NCBI GenBank assembly: GCA_025766275.1
Contig: JAFKAC010000003.1
Coordinates: forward strand, 186,001 to 250,000
Direction of reading: 5' to 3'
Origin: Lactarius indigo
Taxonomy: Eukaryota; Basidiomycota; Agaricomycetes; Russulales; Russulaceae
DNA length: 64,000 nucleotides
The notes beneath the pieces are model-generated. The model ran no database searches and was not told the DNA's origin. It saw only the letters and a list, made by a program, of their open reading frames with translations. This document shows positions 55,868 to 64,000 of this stretch, one piece after another (position 1 is the stretch's first letter; each line of letters opens with the position of its first letter). Position numbers and translations under genes: made by a program.

Positions 55868-57642
55868 ATAGTTGTAAGACCTCGTGCACTCTCGCACAAA
55901 AGGCCATTCACGGTAAGCATACCGGCCAATAAGAACGCCTCAGTAAGCGAAGAAGGACATGCTAGGGAGAAAGTGAAGGTCTACACCGATGGGTCAGCAC
56001 ACAACGGCAAAGTAGGAGCAGCGGCTATTCTATTCCGACAGGGAGGTCCGATCCGCAAGTTGCATTACCACCTAGGCCCAAGTTCACTGCACACTGTTCA
56101 TGAAGCGGAACTCACGGGTATTCTGTTAGGTCTACACTTGATAAGAATGGACAAAAAAGGGAAAACCAGCTACTCTATTGGAGTGGATAACCAAGCAGCA
56201 TTAAGCGCACTCTCAGTGGTAAAGTCGTCACCAGGCCAATACATCGCTGACGAAGTTTTGGTTACCGCAGCACGTATAAAGAAAAACACAAACTCCCCAA
56301 ATTATTCACTCAAATTCATGTGGACGGCCGGCCACTCCGGTATCAAGGGAAATGAAGCGGTAGACGGCAAAGCAAAAATAGCAGCTGACGGATTAACCTC
56401 AGACATAAAAATGCTTCCCCCGCTGATACGCCCAGCACGTGGCTGGCCAGGTAAATTACTTATTTTGTGCATTTCAGTACTTTCCCGTGCTTCGGCCAAT
56501 CTCGGGCATTGGCCCACTTGGCGGACCGACTTTCCCGCGCTTCGGCCGAGCTCGGGCATCGGCCCATTCCTTTCCTTTCGCTTTGCGACCTCACTTGGTG
56601 GCTCCCTAGGGTCTACCCTACATTTAGATCTATATCTCTGATTCCATGTATATAAACATCCTGTAACTACCCCTTTCACAAAAAGTCAATCTTAGTCCCC
56701 TTTCCCTCAGAGCTTAGAGCACTGAGGGTTCCAGTACTCTTCGCTCGCCGCGCTCTCCCGAGTGCCACATCCTCGCGCACCCTTCGGCACTTTAGAGCGA
56801 CGTTTCCCCCGAATCGGCCGACCACTATGCGAAGTCACAAGTTCCGCGGTGACCTGCACGCCCGGTAGTGCAGACAGTCTTCTTAGTCTATCTAGTTACC
56901 TTCCGCGCTTTCTCGAGCGCCCCGCACTCTCGCGCACCCTTAACAATCGTTGTGCGACGCGTCCCCGACCGAGGCGATTCCCTGTGCGAAGTTGCGATAC
57001 CCGCGAAGGCCTGCACGACCGGCAGCACGGCTTCACGCCTCCCGAACCCAACTGTCTCGAGCTGCTCTACAAACCGTCTACTGGCAGTTTGGGGTATCAC
57101 CGCTACTCCTCAAACCGCTAAAAATTAACAGATTGGCCATGCTTCAACAGAAAAGAACCACCCTGAGAAACTGGTGGAAGACTGAATGGGCAACATCAGC
57201 ACACGCACAGAAGACTAATGCCATAGATCCCTCCTTGCCATCCAATAAATACCTTAAGCTGATCAATGATGACAGGTTATCAAGGGCGGATGTCAGCCGC
57301 ATATTCCAACTGAGAACAGGGCACATACCGCTCAACGGTTACCTCGAACGCTTCAAATGGGTTGACAACACAAGATGTCTGGCCTGTGGACACCCAAAAG
57401 AAAATTCCTGGCACTTCCTCCTTGAATGCCCATCCTACTATGGGCACGAGAGATGGGCGCTCATAGCACAGTGCAAAAAGAGAAACCCTGAATTAGTGGA
57501 CATCCTAAACGATGCAAGCATGTTAGTCCCTCTGGCAAATTACATACACGCAACGGGCCACTTCAAACAGGTCAAAAACACCGAAGCCACCGCAAGCCAA
57601 CAAAGCAGCCCCAACACGCACACACCAAACCCCACGTTATGA
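55868..57642 (+). pseudogene. LINE RNase H and C-terminal zinc knuckle, split by a solo LTR
   Basis: First part (55868-56423): RNase H with the acidic residues in VKVYTDGSAHNGKVGAAAIL, HTVHEAELTGILLGLHL, IGVDNQAALSAL and WTAGHSGIKGNEAVDGKA. The second part (57104-57642) resumes KPLKINRLAMLQQKR, WWKTEWATS, LSRADVSRIFQLRTGHIPLN and the knuckle CLACGHPKENSWHFLLECP. If 56424-57103 is removed, leaving one copy of CCGC, the frame reads MLPPLLLKPLKIN without a break. The N-terminal part of ORF2 (endonuclease, reverse transcriptase) is absent. Confidence 0.75.
56424..57099 (+). mobile_element. Solo LTR (676 bp)
   Basis: Begins TGATAC and ends GTATCA (6-bp inverted ends, canonical TG...CA) and is flanked by CCGC on both sides (56420-56423 and 57100-57103). 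A TATA-like tatataaa lies at about 56648-56655. No internal retrotransposon genes are present, so it is a solo LTR left by recombination. Confidence 0.8.
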
Positions 57643-58005
57643 TGGGCAGATGCCCCAAGCCCAACCAGGGCATGAAGAGTCCTCTGACCGGCGAACCCAA
57701 GTTCTTTGCACAGCCACATTTGCAACTGCAAACATCAAAATCATCAAGGCACCCAAGATGACACACACCACCTGGCGGCAAAAAACTTCAACTTGTCTTG
57801 GCACACAACAGCGCCTCAGAAGCACCTGACACTTGGTGCAACACAACACCGCTTCTAATCCTAGGAGTGGAGAGGTTTTAAATGGAGGGGAAGAGAAGTA
57901 GGACAGTCTCAGACAAACTTCAGGGTGCAACAGTAAATACTTAGTGAAGTGCTACATAGGGTTCTGTACCCCAAGGTTCACAGAAATGGATAAAAAAAAA
58001 AAAAA
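57643..58005 (+). other. 3' untranslated region and poly(A) of the LINE
   Basis: Non-coding after the RNase H stop, ending in 14 A at 57992-58005 followed by the right target-site copy. No gene is seen. Confidence 0.55.
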
Positions 58006-58189
58006 GATATATTAGGCGTGAACGTGGACGAAGGTCGAGTTGTAAGAAGTATACGTGATAGGTGACCGGTGACCGGCAAATAGGTACTGTAGTACTTAGG
58101 TGGGTAGATAATAGCTGGTAATTGACCCGGGGTATACGCCGAGACAAGTACTACCCACCTACCCACCTAATCTGGTTATACGAGCTCGA

Positions 58190-58460
58190 AAACTTGCCGA
58201 GAAATCTCTTTGTTGGCCATTGCAGCAGACACATACACTGTAGAACACGCGCACGCAAGCCGGAGTGATCACCGTGGCGCAGCTGTCCGGCGCAGTCGTG
58301 GCTGAGTCGGGCTTGGCATTCACCACTGCCTCCTGCGGCTCCTGGTCGCCATCTGGCAGCGTCGGGGCATTGAGTCATAGGCGGGGCGAACCTAAATACG
58401 TAGTCGGCGAAACTGTCCGGCTGTACGAGCTCGTACAGTGCCGCGAGTACGGCATAGACC
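58190..58460 (-). pseudogene. Sedolisin fragment, copy F part 1
   Basis: Minus strand reads APTLPDGDQEPQEAVVNAKP and TAPDSCATVITPACVRVFY, matching [20 protein letters not shown] and [18 protein letters not shown] of copy B (about 61090-61220). Both ends run into unrelated sequence. Confidence 0.7.
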
Positions 58461-58715
58461 CTGAAAACCTTGACAATTTCCATATTAGCGAGAACCATTG
58501 AAAACTGGTGTTGCTGTAAGACCAAGGACGATCGATGATCGATTATTTTCAGAGGATTTTCCTGGTGTTGTATCTCCCATCGCGTCGCATTGGATGACAC
58601 GCATACATAGGATACAATCCCAAATAACTGAGAATTCTAGAGCCAGAGCCAACTACCCGAGGGAGCCGTGTCGATGGCCCAGCGCATTGCGCCCGAACCC
58701 AACCGCGAGAGTTGA

Positions 58716-59010
58716 TTGAAGTGCCCTACGGGGAGAAACCCAGATCATCCAAAGTACATTCTTTGCTCTGCTCGCCCCTTCGCGCTTGTGTATCCCGATG
58801 TGTCGGAGGTTAGATATCGCACCACCTGTCCAGGGAGGAAGTTGCCAAGCTCGTCGCGCTATACTCAGACACGCTCGAGCTCGTCAACTCCTGGCTTGAA
58901 CACCATGGCGTGACATCCTCCTCTCCTTCAAAGTCTTGATACAGTGGCTGCTGGCTGACACTCACTCACCGGGGCTCCATAGTCCGCGCCGTACTAGCTG
59001 GCATACCATG
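58716..59010 (+). pseudogene. Sedolisin fragment, copy F part 2
   Basis: Reads NPDHPKY before a GTACATT donor, and after GGTTAG continues (with one indel) as [26 protein letters not shown], matching the propeptide of copy B. It is in opposite orientation to part 1, about 250 bp away, so the copy is rearranged. Confidence 0.65.
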
Positions 59011-60436
59011 AAAACGATGCTGGTCTATGTGCGATTGCAGGACAGAGACTGTCAATGCCCAACACATGGGGTAGTAGGGATAGGTGCGCAAGAGAGGCGG
59101 TGGGACCGGGAAGAGATCTGGGACGACAGCTGGACGGGGACCAGAAGAGCTCTTATAGGAATTTTTTATTATCAAAGGTTACCAGCAAAACGAGACTTTT
59201 CAGGTCATGACCGTGGCCCTCAAGCAAGCCCGCAAGTCGACTGATATCGATATCCATCCATTGTGAGTCAAGTTTCGATATTACCATAGACAGCAACCCT
59301 AGAATAGTTGTATACCGTCCAGAGGGTGATCCCAGGCACGGAAGATGGAACAGAGAACTTAGTCGGTGATAGACAGAGAGGGCACCGCCGTCACAATCGT
59401 CCTAGTCTTCCTCATGAGGTTTCCGCGGAGCAACGGTTCACGTGACCGCAACACGGCCATCGATCATTCGCTTCAAGCCATCATTGATCTCAGCAAAGAT
59501 CTCAGGCTTGGCGCATCCCCAAGCTTTTGCCTAGATCTCACACGGATCGACAGTACCCCCGAGTGCTTCCCGTCTACCTTCACGTGGGACGCGGTGACAC
59601 GCTTTGCCTTTTGCATATAGGCGAAGAATTAGGTAGGAGAGCCCGAGGGAAAGGAAAGTCCGAAATCGTCGATCCTCGGAGATGGCGAGGGTGCGAGCAT
59701 GCCAATCCCTTGGTACTGTATTCGATTCAAGCTGTTCATCCCAACCGCACCCGGACGTCCTCGTAGGCTCAGTCATCCTGAAAAGTCTATTGCTCCCTGC
59801 GCCTAGATTAATACCAGGACCACCCGGCTCGGACTCAGTTTTTTCCATCGAAAACTTTTGGCGTGCTGACGGTGTGAACGCACTCTCGAGTTCGCGTTGG
59901 CAGCACGACCGAATTTCTCCCGGTGACCATGCGTGTGCTAGTAGAGAAGGCCTACCATGATCCGTATAGTGGGCCTAGATAATTCTAGATGAATGGATAA
60001 AGGATCTGATACCTGAAGGTGGCCCGACTACCACGTGCAGGCCCGTCTTCCACGGAGCTTGACCTGACATTGTCACCCGCACGAAGCAATGGGATAGACG
60101 AGTGCAACATGATGCAGCACAGGAGACCTGTTCTTGGCGCTCCGGTGACGGAACCGCGTGTGCACATGCAAGCCCATCACATGGCGGACACCACGGACAC
60201 CAGTGAACCAAGTTTCACTAGGTGACGTTTTTTATGTAAGCTAATTCAGTTCTGAAAACTCTGAAGTCTGATTGGTCAAATTTTCATACTAAAATATTTC
60301 CTCCATTCACAACTAGGAACTTGGCACTCACGGTACACTAGTCGTTCACTTCCCAGCTTAACTTTGACAGGAGAATGGACTATAAAACCTCTTGTGCTTC
60401 CTTGTGGTGCTTCCCTCAGTGTCGTTCGACTCCCTC
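59011..60436. other. Spacer and promoter of sedolisin B
   Basis: No gene was recognised. From about 59830 the sequence matches 63215 onward (tttttccatcg, ggtgtgaacac/gcac, gagttcg, ttggcagc, and so on through the promoter), showing that sedolisins B and C share a duplicated upstream segment. The TATA box is at 60381-60387. Confidence 0.55.
60381..60387 (+). promoter_or_regulatory. TATA box of sedolisin copy B
   Basis: TATAAAA, 50-56 bp before the ATG at 60437, conserved with copies A and C. Confidence 0.65.
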
Positions 60437-62611
60437 ATGTATTGGCTATCGACCTTCTCCGTTCTTGCTGCCGTCCCTTTCACCCTTGCATCACCCCTCG
60501 CACCGCGCTGGGATGACTTGCAAGTGAAGCACGCATGGAATACTGTTCCAAAGAACTGGGAATGCCAGGGACATCCACCCGAGGGAACCACGATAGATCT
60601 CCGTATCGCGCTCAAACCCCACCGTGAGAACGCATTGATTGATACCCTGTACGAAATCAGCGACCCGGCTCATCCAAAGTACGTTCTCCTCCTCCTACGC
60701 GTATATTTCTATTCATGCACATGTGACTGGGTAGATATCGCATGCACCTGTCTAAGGAGGAAGTTGCCGAGCTTGTGGCTCCTCACCCGGACACATTGGA
60801 GCTTGTCAACTCCTGGCTCGAACACCACGATGTTCCCTCATCCTCCGTCTCGCCGACACACGGCGGTAACTGGCTGACGCTTGCTAGGGTGCCTGTGTCG
60901 AAAGCAAACGATCTACTCGGGGCGTCGTACCAGCTGTACCGACACGCTGAGACGAATGATACGGTTCTCCGCACGATCGGGTATTCCGTACCAGCGGCGC
61001 TACACAAGGTCGTGCAGACAGTTGCGCCGACTACATATTTCGGTTCACCCCATGCAATGCGACGGGCGATGCACCTGCAGCCCGACGCCACAACGCTGCC
61101 AGATGGAGACCGGGAGCTACGGGAGGCATTGGCAAATGGCAAGCCCCTCTCGGCTGCCACTGTGCCAGCCAGCTGCGCGACGACCATCACGCCAACATGC
61201 GTGCGCGCTCTGTACAATACAGCAGCGTACGTTCCCGCCGCCACGTCAAACAACACGCTCGGGATCGCTGGCTACCTGGGCGAATTTGCAAACCACGCAG
61301 ATCTGACGACATTCATGAACCGGTTCCGCCCTGATGCGGCCTCCGCTGCGTTCCCTGTCGTACGGGTGAACGGAGGTGGGGACGACCAGACTAACCCTGG
61401 TGTAGAGGTGAGTAATGGGTAGTTCAGCGTAGAATCCAGCACCGCTAACCTTATTTTCTTCACTCTTATAGGCCAACCTCGACATCCAATATGCTGAGGG
61501 TGTCTCCTTCCCGACGCCGAACATCTACTGGAGCACGGGCGGCTCTCCACCCTTCCTCACCGACTCCAACACTCCGACAAACACCAACGAACCGTACTTG
61601 GACTGGCTCAACTTTGTGCTGGCTGGGACATCTATCCCGCAGACGATCAGCACTTCGTATGGCGACGATGAGCAGACGGTCCCCAAAGATTACGCGACGA
61701 GTGTGTGCAACCTTTTCGCTCAGCTAGGCTCGCGCGGCTCTACTGTTTTCTTCTCGAGTGGGGACTTTGGTGTTGGTGGTGGAGACTGTAAGACAAACGA
61801 CGGCACGAACCGGGTCCAATTCGATCCAGCCTTCCCCGCATCCTGTAAGGCAATTCTTGTCTTGTGTTCCACGCCATTTTGACCTTGCGACGACGCTGCC
61901 TTCTTTTGTTAGGCCCGTTCGTTACGGCCGTTGGTGGCACGACTCGCATTAACCCCGAGGTCGCAGTGAGCTTCTCCGGCGGCGGTTTTTCGAACTACTT
62001 TACGCGCCCGACCTACCAAAGCACGCAGGTCTCGAGCTACCTGACGAGTATTGGTACTAAGAACCAGGGCTTGTTCAAGTACGTCCCCGGTTTCGGATAT
62101 TCGAATTCTCTCCACGTGGCTGACGGAATTTCGACAGTCCTAACGGCCGCGCGTACCCCGACATCGCAGCACAGGCTCAGAACTTCCAGGTGGTAGTTGG
62201 CGGAAGGACCATCAGCGTCGCCGGTACAAGTTGCTCAGCGCCCGTACGTGTCTCCCCGAACCCTTTCCTGGATCATAAAACACGTGAGCTCACGGCGTGT
62301 CAGACCGTAGCAGGTGTTTTCTCGCTCCTGAATGACTTTTTGATCTCCCACGGCAAGAAACCGCTCGGGTTCATCAACCCTCTGATCTACACATCCACGA
62401 GCGCGTCGGCTTTCAACGACATCAAGTCAGGATCAAACCCGGGCTGTGGTACGCAAGGCTTCTCTGCGGTGACGGGATGGGACCCGGTGCGTATTGCGCT
62501 ACATAAGCGTCCGCGTAACGGAGAACTGATGGCTGATGGATTCGCGCTACGCGCACGCAGGTAACCGGTCTCGGCACGCCAGACTTCGTGAAGCTACAAG
62601 CCATCGTTTGA
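60437..62611 (+). CDS. Sedolisin (S53 tripeptidyl peptidase), copy B, intact
   Basis: Predicted CDS join(60437..60678,60735..61407,61472..61844,61913..62078,62138..62243,62304..62486,62561..62611), 597 residues. A secreted acid peptidase that removes tripeptides from N-termini. Signal peptide [19 protein letters not shown], activation propeptide to about residue 200, then catalytic domain. The Glu and Asp of the triad lie in VEANLDIQY, the oxyanion Asp in [13 protein letters not shown], and the Ser in VAGTSCSAP. The tail [13 protein letters not shown] forms the usual calcium site. All six introns are GT-AG and in frame. The upstream codon TTG (60392) in the same frame is not a start. This is the one complete member among six copies or relics in the window. 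Confidence 0.93.
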
Positions 62612-63816
62612 TAGAGAGTCGACTTTTGAGGCTATACTGATCATCATATCTCTATCGTAGCATGATGCCATGTGCATCTTGGAAGTTCTTACTGTTTTTG
62701 TACTAGGAAATAAAAGTTCAAATAACTACCACGTGCCTCTATCATCTGAGAAACCTCACACTCCGAGTCACTGTTGCACTCACCATCCTCCAGCTGTTCC
62801 ACAAAGTCTTCTGTAGAACAAGTAGAAGGCTCTTATAATTATCTTAGGTGGGCCTTTTCGAGACAGGAACGCCATTTCTCGGCGACCCAGTCATTCCACA
62901 TAGTTGTTGTAGCCGGGAGTCATAAAGAGCCAATTTAAGTTACTAAAAAAAGGCCGAGATACCCAGAACCACCCTTACTGTATCAGAAGAATATTTTTTG
63001 TGGGAACTTGAAACGAAGAGTTAAGTAAGGTGTTGATCGTAACAAGGCCTCAAGCGAAACTTCAAGCATGTGAACCTGCCAGTGGGTGTATATAGGACAT
63101 GGACCGCGGCCGCGGGAGACGCATGCCAAAGCTGGTGACTCGGAAGCTTGAAAAGTCACCCTGTCGCTTCCCGCCGCCACAATGTTCTACGGCAGTGATC
63201 CTAACTCGGACGCGGTTTTTTTTTCCATCGGAAACCCTTATCGTGCTTGTTATCGTGCATAAAGTACTGATGGTGTGAACACTATCGAGTTCGAGTTGGC
63301 AGCGTGACCAACTTTCTCCTAGGCATGCCGGAACCTGGGAAGGCATACTATGATCTGCGCAGTGGCCCCAGGTCACGCCGGACAAAAGGTATGTGATACC
63401 TGATGATGATTGACCAAGAGGTTGACCACCACGTGTAGACTCGACTTCCACGAAGCATGACGTGACATTTCCACCCACTCGAAGCAGTACATCCAACATG
63501 GTGCAGCACGGGAAATCGCTGTTCTTGGTGCCCGGTGACGGAGTCACGCGTGCACGAGGAAGCGCACCACCGTGCCGCACCACACGGCGACCAGTGAAGC
63601 AAGTTTCCCTGCGTGGTACCCCATTATGAAATTCGTTCCGATTGGTCAGGTTTTAACAACTGAAAGCGAAATGCCCACGATGACATTCCCAGGCCTTCAT
63701 CAGCACTTGTGGCTGCACCAGTCGTTCCCAGCTCGACTTTGACAGAATTATGACTATAAAACCTTTTCTGCTCCCCTGCGGTCCTGCGGCCTTCAGTGTC
63801 GTTCACCGACTCCTCC
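62612..63816. other. Spacer and promoter of sedolisin C
   Basis: No gene was recognised. About 63080-63816 repeats 59700-60436. The TATA box of copy C (TATAAAA) is at 63755-63761. Confidence 0.5.
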
Positions 63817-64000
63817 ATGTATTGGCTATCGACCTTCTCCGTTCTCGCCGCTGTCCCTTTCACCCTTGCATCACCCCTCGCACCGCGCTGGGATGACTTG
63901 CAAGTGAAGCATGCATGGAACACCGTCCCAAAGAACTGGGAATGCCAGGGACACCCACCGGAGGGGACCACCATAGACCTCCGTATCGCGCTCAAACCCC
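63817..64000 (+). CDS. Sedolisin (S53), copy C, partial at window end
   Basis: Starts [19 protein letters not shown] at 63817 and continues [20 protein letters not shown] and [17 protein letters not shown] to the last base. It is open throughout and almost identical to copy B. The rest lies outside the window. Tandem with copy B, same strand, about 1.2 kb downstream of its stop. Confidence 0.85.
   Translation, partial: MYWLSTFSVLAAVPFTLASPLAPRWDDLQVKHAWNTVPKNWECQGHPPEGTTIDLRIALKP

Larger units (their letters stand above)
54367..58005 (+). mobile_element. LINE-type (non-LTR) retrotransposon derivative
   Basis: Bounded by a 9-10 nt direct repeat and ending in 14 A (57992-58005). Contains a 459-codon ORF1, then an RNase H plus C-terminal zinc knuckle frame of LINE type, and about 350 nt of 3' untranslated sequence. 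No endonuclease or reverse transcriptase coding sequence lies between ORF1 (ends 55765) and the RNase H frame (opens about 55868), so the element is internally deleted or of a half-LINE type. A solo LTR of 676 bp is inserted in the RNase H frame. Confidence 0.65.

Noticed and set aside
1..64000. CRISPR arrays, bacterial promoters or operons
   Set aside because: The sequence is eukaryotic (spliced genes, LTR and LINE elements); no regularly spaced repeats were seen.
1..64000. tRNA or rRNA genes
   Set aside because: None recognised by eye on either strand; a covariance-model search would be needed to exclude a tRNA.

Overview
The window looks like nuclear DNA of an Agaricomycete basidiomycete. 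Almost every coding region is cut by 45-75 nt GT-AG introns with CTNAY branch sites. The gene content is typical of mushroom-forming fungi: expanded F-box families, secreted sedolisin (S53) tripeptidyl peptidases, a Helitron, and a LINE-type RNase H. The order was not determined. There is no operon logic; regulation can only be guessed from TATA boxes and one short divergent promoter.

Layout. (1) 1-13.3 kb: five tandem minus-strand copies of one F-box family, about 2.5-3.5 kb per unit. Only the second copy (3221-4836) reads as an intact three-exon gene; the others carry single-base frameshifts. (2) 13.9-16.9 kb: two convergent housekeeping genes, SAICAR synthetase (ADE1-like, +) and a mitochondrial Obg GTPase (MTG2-like, -). 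Both are recognisable end to end but contain several single-base indels. (3) 17-20.9 kb: a decayed two-unit array of a second, leucine-rich F-box family. (4) 22.7-24.35 kb: a dead sedolisin gene. (5) 25.35-32.1 kb: an intact four-unit relative of the array in (3), sharing both flanks. (6) 33.4-36.5 kb: SEC11 (-) and TRM82 (+), divergent across 214 bp. (7) 36.9-39.06 kb: sedolisin A (-), damaged. (8) 39.2-48.4 kb: a Helitron of about 7.9 kb lying between two 19-nt inverted terminal repeats of a DNA transposon family. (9) 50.5-52.7 kb: an intact seven-exon GH47 alpha-1,2-mannosidase. (10) 53.4-54.0 kb: a sedolisin propeptide-only gene. (11) 54.37-58.0 kb: a LINE derivative with ORF1, RNase H and poly(A), apparently lacking endonuclease and reverse transcriptase, with a solo LTR nested in its RNase H gene. 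(12) 58.2-64 kb: sedolisin fragments, an intact sedolisin (60437-62611) and the start of a further copy cut by the window end.

Main observation. In the second F-box array, successive units are separated by only 47 nt. Each 47-nt gap is a GT-AG intron with a CTAAY branch site, and splicing joins the preceding unit to the next in frame (phase 1 on both sides). The same 47-nt junction is present in the decayed sister array. The four intact units therefore read as one gene of about 1,905 residues with four F-box/LRR repeats and a C-terminal C2H2 zinc finger. Symmetric 1-1 exons would let units be gained or lost without breaking the frame. Other points of note are the apparent half-LINE with a solo LTR whose removal restores the frame, repeated OB-like ORFs on the Helitron, and an excess of single-base indels in conserved genes that may reflect assembly error.
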